From an uncultured Clostridia bacterium (GTDB lineage Bacteria > Bacillota > Clostridia > Oscillospirales > Ruminococcaceae), in contig CANPYZ010000011.1 in NCBI GenBank assembly GCA_947589035.1, positions 1 through 63,201 on the forward strand: a DNA stretch of 63,201 nt. Reading direction: 5' to 3'. Every line of letters begins with the position of its first letter. Within the stretch, counting starts at the first letter, position 1. This document shows positions 30,092 through 39,017 of the stretch, piece by piece. Both the position numbers and the translations under genes were made by a program. A model generated the notes under the pieces. It was not told the origin of the DNA. It made no database searches and saw nothing but the letters and a program-made list of their open reading frames with translations.

Positions 30092-31405
30092 TTAAATTGA
30101 TTCTTTGACTACTGCAACTGTCTGCACGCCGTAAAATTCCATGACGGCAAGACATTCCGGAGAAAGTTTTTCTCCGCTGACGGCAATTGGCACGGCTGGC
30201 GGACAAGGCACCTGCACAGCAGCGCAAATTCTGTTTTCCGCTTCAGAAAGCGGTAAAATTTCAAATTCGGCGAGACCTGCCTCCCGTAAGGATAAACTTT
30301 GTTCCATTGGCGAGGGACATTCCGGCGGCGTTTCTGCCGGAAGAGGTTCACAGGCGAATAAGGCTTTTTCCAATTGGGAAAAGTCTTTTTCTGTCATGAC
30401 CGGAGACAATAATATCACGAAACGGCTTTTATCGGCGTATTCGCATTCTATGGGAACAGCTAAATTTCTCATTTGTTCGGCTAAATTTTCCCCGTTCGCC
30501 TGAATCGTGAAATGCATCGGGTCATTCCCTAAGAAAATATATTTCCCTGAAAATTTTTGTTTTAATCTTTCTGCACGCTGTGCGCATTCCGAAATTGCCT
30601 TTTTTCCGGAATGCATCAGCCATTCCGTGCATTCTTCCAAAGACTGCATAATTAAATAAGAAGGACTCGTTGAGCCGAATAACTGCATATTTTGCTTGAA
30701 AAAAATTTTCTCGGAAGAATTTCTCATGTGAAGAAATGCTCCGCCTGTCAACGCCGGCAAAGTTTTATGCGCTGAATCGCAGCAATAGTCCGCCCCTAAA
30801 ATAATTGGATGTTGATTTTCCGGCAGAAATGCCCTGTGCGCCCCGTGGGCGTTGTCTACTAATAATTTCGCTTGATATTTCCGGCAAAGTGCGGAAATTT
30901 CCTGAATATTCTGCACATTTCCGGAATAGTCCGGTGAAGTTAAATATACACACGCCGGAAAGTTCACTTCTTGTAAAGCCTGTTCAAATGCTGTTAAAGT
31001 ATATTTCCCGTCAAGAAATCCGCCGCTTTCCGGATAAATCCATTTTACTGGCAAATCTAACAAAATGCAGCTATTTAGAAAAGCTCTGTGAACCGTTCTC
31101 GGCGCAATGATTATTCTGTGTTCTGCTTTCATTCGGGCAAGCATTGCCTGAATGCATAATGTTGAACCGCCTGCACTCCAGCAAGTTCCCCCCACGCCGT
31201 AAACTTCCGCTGTTTTCCGTTCGGCTTGCTGTAAAATTCCATTCGCTTCGAATAAACTATCCGCTCCGTGAATTTCCGTAATGTCGAATGTGTAGGCTGT
31301 TTCTAATTCAGGAGAAAAACTTTTCCCTTTATGCCCGGGCATATGTCCTCGAAATTGATGTTTTTGTGCATATTGCTGTAAAAAAGCCGTTAAATTTTTA
31401 CACAT
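30092..31405 (-). CDS. Orn/Lys/Arg decarboxylase-like PLP enzyme
   Basis: 437 residues. Fold-type I PLP enzyme of the short YaaO/SpeA-type class found near tmk-holB in Firmicutes. N-terminal motif FRGHMPGHKGK, the Asp/His pair DNAHGAHRAFLP, and the PLP-binding Lys in CDSAHKTLPALTGGAFLH. It probably decarboxylates a basic amino acid to a polyamine precursor. Substrate not readable from sequence. Confidence 0.85.
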   Translation of the reverse strand: MCKNLTAFLQQYAQKHQFRGHMPGHKGKSFSPELETAYTFDITEIHGADSLFEANGILQQAERKTAEVYGVGGTCWSAGGSTLCIQAMLARMKAEHRIIIAPRTVHRAFLNSCILLDLPVKWIYPESGGFLDGKYTLTAFEQALQEVNFPACVYLTSPDYSGNVQNIQEISALCRKYQAKLLVDNAHGAHRAFLPENQHPIILGADYCCDSAHKTLPALTGGAFLHMRNSSEKIFFKQNMQLFGSTSPSYLIMQSLEECTEWLMHSGKKAISECAQRAERLKQKFSGKYIFLGNDPMHFTIQANGENLAEQMRNLAVPIECEYADKSRFVILLSPVMTEKDFSQLEKALFACEPLPAETPPECPSPMEQSLSLREAGLAEFEILPLSEAENRICAAVQVPCPPAVPIAVSGEKLSPECLAVMEFYGVQTVAVVKESI

Positions 31406-31421
31406 AAATTTTCTTCTCCTC

Positions 31422-31450
31422 TTGACAAGCTGAAAAAAATCCTGTAGAAT
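31422..31450 (+). promoter_or_regulatory. promoter of the small-protein/HTH pair
   Basis: TTGACA (31422-31427), 17-bp spacer, TAGAAT (31445-31450), about 80 bp ahead of the ATG at 31531. Confidence 0.75.
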
Positions 31451-31530
31451 AAAATCAGAACATATGTTCTTGTTCTTATTTTATTTTTGATTAGTTTGAT
31501 GATTAAGATGATTGAAAGGAGTTTTTTTCA

Positions 31531-31737
31531 ATGAATGAGTTAATCGCCCAATATCAATACGCCGAATTACTAATTCATCAGCGAATCAGAGAAATTTATT
31601 CCGTGTTGCACAGTGCAACACATCTCCCCACAAAACAAAGAGAATCTCTCGTCGCAAGAATTAAATTGCTGAAACGTGAAGAACAGGAATTAGAAGAAGA
31701 TTTATTTTCCATTAAGAGCCATTTAGGGGGATTTTAA
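31531..31737 (+). CDS. small helical protein, unknown function
   Basis: 68 residues after GAAAGGAG. Predominantly charged and probably a helical hairpin (KLLKREEQELEEDLFSIKSHLGG). One base separates its stop from the next ATG, so it is cotranscribed with a sigma-region-4-like protein and may act with it. Confidence 0.7.
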   Translation: MNELIAQYQYAELLIHQRIREIYSVLHSATHLPTKQRESLVARIKLLKREEQELEEDLFSIKSHLGGF

Positions 31738-31738
31738 C

Positions 31739-32056
31739 ATGAAACGAGTTCCTGAAACTGTGTTAGAATTTGACACGAATTTCGTCAGGGATTTAATTTT
31801 CCCTGAAAATAACAACCGCCGGCAGCTTGACCTTTCCTTAAAAGCCCTGCATGAAGTCATTGAACATGACCTCACCGAACGCCAAAAGCAATTCATTCAG
31901 CTGTATTTCTTTGAAAATTTAAACACTCGGCAAATTGCTGAATTATTAGGCTTAAACCCGTCAACCGTTTCCCGAACGCTCACCAGAGCGAAAAAACGCA
32001 TTTACAAAGTTCTGCATGTATATATTGATTTTCTGAGAACGGAAAAATTGGACTAA
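31739..32056 (+). CDS. sigma-70 region 4-like HTH protein
   Basis: 105 residues. The C-terminal half is a sigma region 4 helix-turn-helix: LTERQKQFIQLYFFENLNTRQIAELLGLNPSTVSRTLTRAKKRIYK. No region 2 is present, so it is not a full sigma factor. A transcription regulator or phage-like small sigma-related protein is likely. Confidence 0.8.
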   Translation: MKRVPETVLEFDTNFVRDLIFPENNNRRQLDLSLKALHEVIEHDLTERQKQFIQLYFFENLNTRQIAELLGLNPSTVSRTLTRAKKRIYKVLHVYIDFLRTEKLD

Positions 32057-32059
32057 AAT

Positions 32060-32090
32060 GCAAAAAGCCCCCGAATCCGGAAGCTTTTGC
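32060..32090 (-). terminator. terminator of tRNA-Gln
   Basis: GCAAAAGC / GCTTTTTGC stem just 3' of the tRNA, followed on the minus strand by ATTTTA. It can also slow transcription from the plus side. Confidence 0.65.
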
Positions 32091-32092
32091 CT

Positions 32093-32168
32093 TGGTTGGG
32101 ACGGCGGGATTTGAACCCACGCAATGACGGAGTCAAAGTCCGTTGCCTTACCGCTTGGCTACGCCCCA
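32093..32168 (-). tRNA. tRNA-Gln (anticodon UUG)
   Basis: 76 bases with encoded CCA. Acceptor stem TGGGGCG pairs with CGTCCCA, anticodon loop CTTTGAC carries UUG, T arm GTGGG-TTCAAAT-CCCGC. All four arms form. Confidence 0.95.
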
Positions 32169-32329
32169 GCACCACTATTACTATTATAGCACATGTTTTT
32201 GCATTTGTCAAGCCCTACACACAATATATTTTTCTGCATAGAATAATCATGGAAAAAAATACTTCCCTACCGTATAAATTTCTTCCGGTAGGCGATACTA
32301 ACACCAAAGAAGAAAGAATTTCCCCCGAA

Positions 32330-32396
32330 TGCCTCCCCTCGTTCCCCCTGAAAGGGGTCAGGGGGTGGAAGATGGCACGGAGTGCCGGAGGGGTCG
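32330..32396. repeat. REP-like palindrome ahead of mazF
   Basis: CCCCCTGAAAGGGGTCAGGGGG and GGCACGGAGTGCC pieces. The mazF ribosome site lies directly beside it. Confidence 0.7.
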
Positions 32397-32411
32397 AAAG
32401 GAGTGTTTTTC

Positions 32412-32759
32412 ATGTTATCCGTGAAACGAGGAGAAATTTATTATGCAGATCTCAGCCCCGTAGTTGGTTCGGAACAAGGCGGGATTCGTCCGGTACTTAT
32501 CGTTCAGAATGATGTAGGCAACCGGCACAGCCCGACAGTGATTGCAGCAGCAATTACTTCCCGATTAGATAAAGCCAAATTACCAACGCATATTTCCTTG
32601 GAAGCGTCTTCCTGCGGTCTGCAAAAAGACAGCATTGTTCTGTTAGAACAAATTCGAACACTCGACAAGAAACGCCTGAAAGATAAAATGGGCGCATTAG
32701 ATTCCACAGCCATGACCAAAATTGATAACGCTTTATCCATTAGTTTCGGCTTGCATTAA
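32412..32759 (+). CDS. mazF: MazF/PemK-family endoribonuclease toxin
   Basis: 115 residues from the ATG after GAAAGGAG. Typical start [31 protein letters not shown], the RNase catalytic Arg/Ser positions, and [15 protein letters not shown]. MazF toxins cut mRNA at short motifs. No antitoxin frame precedes it; in some Firmicutes the gene is likewise separated from its partner. REP-like palindromes flank it on both sides. Confidence 0.9.
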   Translation: MLSVKRGEIYYADLSPVVGSEQGGIRPVLIVQNDVGNRHSPTVIAAAITSRLDKAKLPTHISLEASSCGLQKDSIVLLEQIRTLDKKRLKDKMGALDSTAMTKIDNALSISFGLH

Positions 32760-32767
32760 CATTTGTC

Positions 32768-32858
32768 GACCCCCTTGTCACTGCGTGACATTCCCCCTTT
32801 CAGGGGGCAATGCCTCCCCTATCAGGGGAGGTGGCACGCCAGTGCCGGAGGGGTTAGT
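32768..32858. repeat. REP-like palindromes between mazF and the Rpn gene
   Basis: Two units: CCCCCTTGTCACTGCGTGAC with CCCCCTTTCAGGGGG, and CTCCCCTATCAGGGGAG with GGCACGCCAGTGCCGGAGG. The second runs into the 3' end of the next gene. Confidence 0.8.
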
Positions 32859-33645
32859 CATCTATTCCGCTGAACAGTGATTTCAAGGGCTTGAATTTTT
32901 CCATGATTTCTTCTTTGCCCTTCCGGATTCCTTCCGCAATGCCTTCCTGACGGCTTCTTTCCTTCATGTCGTTGATTTCCTCGAATGAATAGCTGGTATT
33001 TCCCCGACGGGCTTTCACAATGGTTTTCACATTGGCGTTTTTGTTCAGTGTGGCAAGTATTTTCGCACAATTGGCAATGCTTTCCACGTTGGAATGGGAA
33101 AGAATTTCTAATTCTTCCGCTGTTTTCGTTTTGAACAGCTGTAACCATAATTTTTGCGTGTCCTGATGCCGGAAAGAATCATCTACTTTGTTCAGTTCGA
33201 ATACTTGCAGACAAATTTCCGGAAATAATGGTTCATGCGTGTTTTCTTCCATAAAAGAATACACATGGCTGTAATTATTGTCTTGGGAAACATCGAACAA
33301 CAGGAAACATAACAGAATTGTCCGGTTCGCCTGATTGGATTGTGTTGCGCCGGTCACTTTTTCACTCAGGCTCGCTAAATCGAAAAGTAAATGCTGTAAT
33401 TCATTTCGTTTACTGATGATTTGCATTTCAATGTTAATTAATTGTTCACGAGTTTTCAGCAGTAACCGCAGGCAATAGGAACGAGTACCGGAATTAGGCA
33501 ATAATTCCGCATTTTCAATATGAATCCAGTCTATGCTGTTTTCGGGAATGGCTGTCATATCGTACAGAAATTGTTTTAACACTTCCGTGTTCTGTCCGAA
33601 CAGGGTTTTCATCATGACATCATTCGTTAAGGGAATAATTTCCAT
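32854..33645 (-). CDS. Rpn-family recombination-promoting nuclease / PD-(D/E)XK transposase-like protein
   Basis: 263 residues. N-terminus PLTNDVMMKTLFGQNTEVLKQFLYDM and the ExQ motif in LINIEMQ match the PD-(D/E)XK family long labelled as transposases; E. coli Rpn proteins are DNA endonucleases that raise recombination. C-terminal Arg/Gly/Glu tail (RSRQEGIAEGIRKGKEE) is typical. Last codons lie in the REP-like repeat. Confidence 0.85.
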   Translation of the reverse strand: MEIIPLTNDVMMKTLFGQNTEVLKQFLYDMTAIPENSIDWIHIENAELLPNSGTRSYCLRLLLKTREQLINIEMQIISKRNELQHLLFDLASLSEKVTGATQSNQANRTILLCFLLFDVSQDNNYSHVYSFMEENTHEPLFPEICLQVFELNKVDDSFRHQDTQKLWLQLFKTKTAEELEILSHSNVESIANCAKILATLNKNANVKTIVKARRGNTSYSFEEINDMKERSRQEGIAEGIRKGKEEIMEKFKPLKSLFSGIDD

Positions 33646-33709
33646 AAGTTCACCACTTTCTGATTGATTCTAATTTATTTTAATTCATTTTTAGAATTGT
33701 CTTTTATTT

Positions 33710-33738
33710 ATGATAACATATTTTCCGGTTTTTGTCAA
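33710..33738 (-). promoter_or_regulatory. promoter of the Rpn gene
   Basis: Minus strand TTGACA (33733-33738), 17-bp spacer, TATCAT (33710-33715), about 65 bp ahead of the ATG. Confidence 0.7.
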
Positions 33739-33760
33739 GAGGGGGATAAAAATTTTGAAA

Positions 33761-33776
33761 TGTTCCACGTGGAACA
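33761..33776. promoter_or_regulatory. parS: parS site
   Basis: Perfect TGTTCCACGTGGAACA followed at once by REP-like palindromes. Confidence 0.85.
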
Positions 33777-33880
33777 CCCCTTCCGGCAACCCCTCCGGCA
33801 CTGCGTGCCACCTCCCCTGATAGGGGAGGCAAATTCGTCTCCCCTGAAAGGGGAGATGTCAGCGTAGCTGACAGAGGGGT
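33777..33880. repeat. REP-like palindromes
   Basis: GGCACTGCGTGCC / CTCCCCTGATAGGGGAGG and CTCCCCTGAAAGGGGAG / GTCAGCGTAGCTGAC units in tandem. Confidence 0.8.
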
Positions 33881-33884
33881 TAAA

Positions 33885-33945
33885 AAAGGCAGACCTTTTG
33901 ACGGGTCTGCAAAACTAAGTTAATAAGGATGTAGGATTTATGATA
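33885..33945 (-). ncRNA. candidate small RNA of about 60 nt
   Basis: A consensus promoter on the minus strand (33951-33979) is followed about 55 bases later by a hairpin GCAGACC / GGTCTGC (33889-33910) and a T6 run. No reading frame lies between. A short stable RNA is the simple reading; no family recognised. Confidence 0.55.
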
Positions 33946-33950
33946 GATAT

Positions 33951-33979
33951 ATTATAGCATAAATGACCGAATTTGTCAA
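33951..33979 (-). promoter_or_regulatory. promoter of the candidate small RNA
   Basis: Minus strand TTGACA (33974-33979), 17-bp spacer, TATAAT (33951-33956). Confidence 0.75.
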
Positions 33980-34045
33980 GTTTTCTGCGCAAATTTTGTC
34001 ACTTTCACCAAATTTCAAAATCATGATTTTACATAATACACAAAA

Positions 34046-34906
34046 TTAGTTTTCTAAGTTTTTCAGAGACTTTTCTTCTTTGGTAAATTTCTGTTTTCCG
34101 ACACGGAGAATTTCGACTTCTGAACGGTCAATGAAGTATGGCACATCTTCAGAATTATCTGGCTGAATGCGTAATTTTCCGGTAATGAGGTTAGCTTCTT
34201 CCACTCTGCCTTTACCTTTAGGCGTGCGAACGATAGAACCGAGTGGGGGAGTAATTTTCTGCAATTCGGAATAGGCTTCTTCTTCATGCGCTAAACAACA
34301 CATTAACCTGCCGCAAGTACCGGAAATTTTCACAGGATTTAAAGATAAATTCTGTTCTTTTGCCATTTTAATGGTTACGGGCTGGAAATCGGTTAAATAG
34401 CCCCGACAGCAAAATTCTCTTCCGCAAACGCCTAAACCGCCGAATAATTTCGCTTCATCACGAACGCCAATTTGCCGGAGTTCAATTCTTGTCCGGAAAA
34501 TGGACGCTAATTCTTTGACTAATTCCCGAAAGTCAACACGAGTTTCCGCCGTGAAGTAAAATAATAATTTTGTATTATCGAATGTGCAGGAGACATCAAC
34601 TAATTTCATTTTCAAGTGATGTTCCACAATTTTCTGTTCGAAAACAGCGAACGCCCGTTCTTCTTTGCGTTGATTCTGCTGTAGAATTAGTTTGTCTGCG
34701 TTGGTGACACGGCGGAGAATGCTTTTCAGGGGGGCGGAAATTTTCTCATCGGGGAGTTCTTTGTTCGCAAGGGCAACAGTGCCGACTTCTAAGCCTTTCG
34801 CCGTTTCGACGACGACTTTGTCGCCGAGACTAAGCGAAAGCGAATTAGGAGAAAAATAATATATTTTTCCGGAAGGGGAAAAGCGGATTCCTACAATTTC
34901 AGTCAT
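34046..34906 (-). CDS. ricT: RicT/YaaT PSP1-domain protein
   Basis: 286 residues. PSP1 domain with the conserved cysteine set: GGLGVCGREFCCRGYLTDF and GTCGRLMCCLAHEEE. In Bacillus RicT joins RicA and RicF in a Fe-S complex that directs RNase Y and affects sporulation. Lies after holB as in other Firmicutes. Confidence 0.93.
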   Translation of the reverse strand: MTEIVGIRFSPSGKIYYFSPNSLSLSLGDKVVVETAKGLEVGTVALANKELPDEKISAPLKSILRRVTNADKLILQQNQRKEERAFAVFEQKIVEHHLKMKLVDVSCTFDNTKLLFYFTAETRVDFRELVKELASIFRTRIELRQIGVRDEAKLFGGLGVCGREFCCRGYLTDFQPVTIKMAKEQNLSLNPVKISGTCGRLMCCLAHEEEAYSELQKITPPLGSIVRTPKGKGRVEEANLITGKLRIQPDNSEDVPYFIDRSEVEILRVGKQKFTKEEKSLKNLEN

Positions 34907-34960
34907 GAAAGCACAACCTTTCTGAATTTAAATTTACTATTTAATTTAAAATTTAAGAAT

Positions 34961-35947
34961 TTAATTTTTGTAAAGCAACGCCCCACCGAGTGCGGAAAGT
35001 AAAAGTTTCAAGCTGACATTCGCCTGAAGGGCATTTTGTGCGTTGTCAATGGCGTTTTCCATGCGGAAAAGTTTTCCTGTAGTGGCGTATTTCGATAATA
35101 AAGCGGCAGAAGATGTTTCACAGCCGAGTAATTGAATGGGAATTGTTTCAGCATTTTGATTTTGATATTTTAAAGCGAGTGCATCACGAATTTGCCGGAG
35201 CAACAGGGAAAGTAACATTTCCACATGGGGACGGCTTTTTTCATATTGGTAAAGAAGTTGAAACACGGCATAAGGCTGACGTTTCGCAAGGGCAATGGTT
35301 AATTCTTTCACTTGTCGGGAAATTTCCTGCATTTCAGGGGAATTAAGCCATTGTAAAGCCATTCCGACAGATGTTCCGCCAGTCGCCTGAACAGCTTGAG
35401 AAACTTTTTCCGGAGGGAAATTTTTTGCTAATAAAGCATTCCGGCAATTTTCCGGCGTGCAGGGGTTCACAGGAATTTGCATCATGCGGGAAAGCATTGT
35501 TTCTAAAAAAGCTTCTTTCGAAACGGCAGTGAATAATAACACAACATGTTTCGGGGGTTCTTCTGTTAATTTTAGCAGTGTATTCTGTGCGGAAATGCTG
35601 ATATTATCGCAATCGGAAAACAAATAAATTTTATAATTCGATTCGTTCGGGGCGGAAATGGCATTCCGGCAAACGGAACGGATGGTTTCCACGGAAAAGC
35701 CCTGTAATTTTCCGGAATGTTCCACGGAAATGAAATCAGGGTGAACGTGTTTCGTTAATTTCCGGCAAGCGGAACATTCCCCGCAAGGGGCAGAATTTCC
35801 GGTACAAAGTAATGTTTTCGCAAAATATTCCGCAAGGGTTTTCCGACCTGAACCCTTTTCGCCGTAAAATAAGCAAGCGTGCGGAAAATGACCTGTTTTC
35901 CGGAATTTTTGCATTAAGTCAAGGTTATTCTGGTTATTATAAATCAT
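34961..35947 (-). CDS. holB: DNA polymerase III delta' subunit
   Basis: 328 residues. Clamp-loader subunit: P-loop-like GEKGSGRKTLAEYFAKTLLC, four zinc-binding cysteines CTGNSAPCGECSACRKL, and the sensor region LTEEPPKHVVLLFTA. Start overlaps the darA stop. Confidence 0.92.
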   Translation of the reverse strand: MIYNNQNNLDLMQKFRKTGHFPHACLFYGEKGSGRKTLAEYFAKTLLCTGNSAPCGECSACRKLTKHVHPDFISVEHSGKLQGFSVETIRSVCRNAISAPNESNYKIYLFSDCDNISISAQNTLLKLTEEPPKHVVLLFTAVSKEAFLETMLSRMMQIPVNPCTPENCRNALLAKNFPPEKVSQAVQATGGTSVGMALQWLNSPEMQEISRQVKELTIALAKRQPYAVFQLLYQYEKSRPHVEMLLSLLLRQIRDALALKYQNQNAETIPIQLLGCETSSAALLSKYATTGKLFRMENAIDNAQNALQANVSLKLLLSALGGALLYKN

Positions 35948-36252
35948 AATTTTTCGAATCTTTCAACGTCCGTGACGAAAACAGTTGCGCCGCCGACCTC
36001 GACTTCCACGGGGATTTCTCCGCCACTCATGGACATAGGAACAATTTTCTTTCGTTTATGGCTTTTGGAGCGAATGAGCTGGATTAATTCGTCAAGGCGG
36101 TTTTCCTCCACGCAAGTTAAAAACGTCGTATTTCCGGCACTTAACAGACCGCCGGTAGAGGCTAATTTCGTAGCATAAAAGCCAGCCGCAAGCAAAGCCT
36201 TTCCAACGGCACGGCTATCATCATTATTGACAATGGCAAAAACAAGTTTCAT
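35944..36252 (-). CDS. darA: PII-like cyclic-di-AMP receptor DarA (YaaQ)
   Basis: 102 residues. PII-like trimer family; motif ATKLASTGGLLSAGNTTFLTCVEE is the c-di-AMP-binding signature. First gene of the darA-holB-ricT operon. Downstream effect in the cell is unknown in most species. Confidence 0.88.
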   Translation of the reverse strand: MKLVFAIVNNDDSRAVGKALLAAGFYATKLASTGGLLSAGNTTFLTCVEENRLDELIQLIRSKSHKRKKIVPMSMSGGEIPVEVEVGGATVFVTDVERFEKL

Positions 36253-36299
36253 GAAGTAACTCCTTTCAGGAATGATACTTTAAGTATAACACATTTTGA

Positions 36300-36330
36300 A
36301 AAAAAATGCAAGTCCGTCAGGCAGACTTGC
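36300..36330 (-). terminator. terminator after sigG
   Basis: GCAAGTC / GACTTGC stem; on the minus strand it is followed by a T-rich run at 36300-36307. It separates sigG from darA. Confidence 0.75.
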
Positions 36331-36401
36331 AAAATTTTTCTTCTCATTTCAAAAAGTGTTAGATGAATTAGCATCAGAATCCAAACATTAAACATTAAGT
36401 T

Positions 36402-37175
36402 TCACACAGCGTCTTTAATTTTAGCGATAGCATTTTTTTCTAAGCGGGAAACTTGCGCCTGAGAAATGCCAACTTCTTTAGCGACTTCTACTTGAGTTCT
36501 TCCGCAGAGGAAACGCAAGTATAAAATTTTCTTCTCACGGTCTTCTAAATTTTCCATAGCGTCACGCATGGAAAATTGTGCTATCCAGCTTTCTGCACTG
36601 CTTTGGTCGCTTAACTGGTCAGCAACGTAAAGCGTGTCGCCCGAATCGGAATACACTGGTTCATAAATGGAAATTGGGTCGCTGATACTTTCTAATGCGA
36701 TGACAATGTCAGAACGTTTTTCATGAATTTCTTCTGCAATTTCTTCCATTGTTGGTTCACGCATGAGAGAAGAAGTTAATTTTTCCCTTGCCTGAATGGC
36801 TTTATAGGCTAAATCCCTAAGGGAACGGCTGACTTTAATTTGATTGTAATCCCGTAAATACCGCCGTAATTCGCCGGAAATCATGGGAACGCAGTAAGTG
36901 GAAAAGCGAACTTCTTTCGATAAATCGAAATTGTTAATTGCTTTCATTAAGCCAACAACCCCAATTTGAAATAAATCATCTACATCTTCCCCACGTCCGG
37001 CGAACCGTTGAATGACACTCAGCACAAGCCGGAGATTTCCTTTAATGAGTTTATCACGGATTTTCTTGTCGCCGGTTTCTTTAAATTGCTTTAATAAAGC
37101 CATTTTTTCTTCTTCCGGCATAACTTTTAATTCAGAAGTGTTCACCCCTGAAATGACAACTTTATGATACGCCAT
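36402..37175 (-). CDS. sigG: sporulation sigma factor SigG
   Basis: 257 residues. Forespore sigma factor for late sporulation genes. N-terminus KVVISGVNTSELKVMPEEE is the SigG hallmark; regions 2 (DDLFQIGVVGLMKAINNFD) and 4 (GRTQVEVAKEVGISQAQVSRLEKNA) are intact. GGGTG precedes the ATG. Unusually it is divergent from spoIIGA-sigE; in Bacillus and most clostridia it follows sigE. Confidence 0.95.
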   Translation of the reverse strand: MAYHKVVISGVNTSELKVMPEEEKMALLKQFKETGDKKIRDKLIKGNLRLVLSVIQRFAGRGEDVDDLFQIGVVGLMKAINNFDLSKEVRFSTYCVPMISGELRRYLRDYNQIKVSRSLRDLAYKAIQAREKLTSSLMREPTMEEIAEEIHEKRSDIVIALESISDPISIYEPVYSDSGDTLYVADQLSDQSSAESWIAQFSMRDAMENLEDREKKILYLRFLCGRTQVEVAKEVGISQAQVSRLEKNAIAKIKDAV

Positions 37176-37262
37176 TGAATCACCCTTTCACAATGCTTTA
37201 CAGGAATTATGCATCAAATATTCCGGTTTTATGCAGAAAAAAATTTTTTCGTGCGTGCAATT

Positions 37263-37296
37263 CTGACAAAAAGCAACAAACTAAATATGTTATAAT
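37263..37296 (+). promoter_or_regulatory. spoIIGA promoter with 22-bp spacing
   Basis: CTGACA (37263-37268) and TATAAT (37291-37296) are exactly 22 bp apart, the odd spacing known from the Spo0A-activated spoIIG promoter of B. subtilis. Confidence 0.7.
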
Positions 37297-37324
37297 CAGA
37301 ATAGGGCAAGCAGGGGTGATGAAT

Positions 37325-38107
37325 TTGCGAATTATTTATGTAGATGTTTTACTAATTGTTAATTTTTACATGAATTATTTATTATTAGCTTTCACGGCGA
37401 AAATCACCCGAACGAAAATGCAGTTATGGCGGGGAATTTTCAGCGCAGGTTTAGGAAGTTTCAGTGCGTTAATGATTTTTCTTCCGGAAATGAACGCTTT
37501 CTGTTCTTGGCTGTGTAAATTATTTACTGCGGGAATGATTTGCTTATTCGCATTCGGGAAGAATGATTTTTTCCGGAAGTGGCTGTATTATTTCGGCATG
37601 AGTTTTTTCGTGGCAGGGGGAATGTTAGCCATTTCTTCCTGTACGGAATTAAACAGCATTTATCACAATTCAAGCTGGTATATGGAAATTTCCCTGTTGC
37701 AGTTGTTCAGTTTTACGGTGATTGCCTACGGTGTATTAAGTTTCATGCAATACGTGAATGATAAATTTTTCTCACAAGAAAAACATTATCAAGTGTTCAT
37801 TTCGTATCATGAGAAAACGGCAATTTTAACCGGATTAGCGGACACAGGGAACGCCTTGACAGATTTCTACACGGGAAAAGCAGTCATTGTCTGTGATAAA
37901 ACTTGTTTGAATGGCATTACGCCTGAACATAGTCATTATTTGCCCTATTTGACGGTTGCCGGAAGTGGTTTATTAGAAGTATTCCAGCCGGAAGAAGTCA
38001 AAATTTTACCAGAGGGGGGAAAAGCCCGAAATATTGATGTAGTCGTTGGCATTGGTTTACAAGAAAATGGAAAAGCGATTTTTCACCCGAAACTGTTAAG
38101 ATTTTGA
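37325..38107 (+). CDS. spoIIGA: pro-sigma-E processing protease SpoIIGA
   Basis: 260 residues from the TTG at 37325, six bases after GGGGTGAT; an ATG at 37319 overlaps that site. Five hydrophobic helices fill the N-terminal half; the aspartic protease motif [11 protein letters not shown] starts the C-terminal domain. It cleaves pro-SigE in the mother cell. Stop overlaps the ribosome site of sigE. Confidence 0.9.
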   Translation: MRIIYVDVLLIVNFYMNYLLLAFTAKITRTKMQLWRGIFSAGLGSFSALMIFLPEMNAFCSWLCKLFTAGMICLFAFGKNDFFRKWLYYFGMSFFVAGGMLAISSCTELNSIYHNSSWYMEISLLQLFSFTVIAYGVLSFMQYVNDKFFSQEKHYQVFISYHEKTAILTGLADTGNALTDFYTGKAVIVCDKTCLNGITPEHSHYLPYLTVAGSGLLEVFQPEEVKILPEGGKARNIDVVVGIGLQENGKAIFHPKLLRF

Positions 38108-38121
38108 GGAGGAATTCATTC

Positions 38122-38823
38122 ATGAAATTTCTGAAACAAATCGGTTTACTGTTGAAAAAATTATTTTCCGGCGGAACGCTGGATTATCTCAGCAGTGCGG
38201 AAACATTGCCGCCGCCCCTGACACGGGAGGAGGAAGAAGAAACTTTCCGGAAACTGAAAGAAGGTGACCCCCACGCCAGAGAAATACTAATTGTGCATAA
38301 TTTGCGTTTAGTGGTTTACATTGCGAAGAAATTCGAAAGTTCTGGTGTTTGTCCGGAAGATTTAATTTCCATAGGGACAATTGGGTTAATTAAAGCCGTC
38401 GAGACGTTTCAGGCGGACAAGAAAATTAAATTAGCGACTTATGCTTCCCGCTGCATTGAAAATGAAATTTTAATGCATTTACGGAAGGCAGTGCAGTATA
38501 AAGGGGAAATTTCGCTTGATGAGCCGTTAAACACAGATTGGGACGGGAACGAATTATTATTAAGTGATGTATTAGGCACGGAAGAAGACATTGTCAGCCG
38601 TGGCATTGAACAGGAAACGGAAAGGGCAGTTGTCCGGCAAGCGGTTGCCGATTTACCGGAACGGGAACGGGAAATTATGTCTTTACGGTTCGGACTTTTC
38701 GGAAAGCGGGAATGCACGCAGAAAGAAGTTGCGGAAAAGATTGGTATTTCGCAGTCGTATATTTCAAGACTTGAGAAGAAAATTATCCGGAAATTGAAAT
38801 TCGTGTTAGAAAATCAAATTTAA
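38122..38823 (+). CDS. sigE: pro-sigma-E, mother-cell sigma factor
   Basis: 233 residues from the ATG after GAGGAGG. N-terminal pro-sequence [15 protein letters not shown] is amphipathic and membrane-binding, removed by SpoIIGA. Region 2: [18 protein letters not shown]; region 4: [23 protein letters not shown]. Confidence 0.95.
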   Translation: MKFLKQIGLLLKKLFSGGTLDYLSSAETLPPPLTREEEEETFRKLKEGDPHAREILIVHNLRLVVYIAKKFESSGVCPEDLISIGTIGLIKAVETFQADKKIKLATYASRCIENEILMHLRKAVQYKGEISLDEPLNTDWDGNELLLSDVLGTEEDIVSRGIEQETERAVVRQAVADLPEREREIMSLRFGLFGKRECTQKEVAEKIGISQSYISRLEKKIIRKLKFVLENQI

Positions 38824-38837
38824 AATTTAAAATTTCA

Positions 38838-38866
38838 ACGGCAGGGTTTTCCCTGCTGTTTTTTTA
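38838..38866 (+). terminator. terminator after sigE
   Basis: ACGGCAGGG / CCCTGCTGT stem, TTTT loop, T7 tail. Confidence 0.9.
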
Positions 38867-38954
38867 AATTTCAGGAACGAGAAAAGCAGAAAAGAGGAGA
38901 TAAATTTAAAAAATAAATTGTGAAAAAAAGAAAACGGAAGTTTTCATTTTTCCC

Positions 38955-38983
38955 TTGACATTCTGCCGGAAAACATGTATAAT
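38955..38983 (+). promoter_or_regulatory. promoter of the phosphatase-SGNH pair
   Basis: TTGACA (38955-38960), 17-bp spacer, TATAAT (38978-38983), 35 bp before the ATG. Confidence 0.85.
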
Positions 38984-39017
38984 TAAATTATACGCATTTC
39001 AGAAAGGTGGCTGCTTT

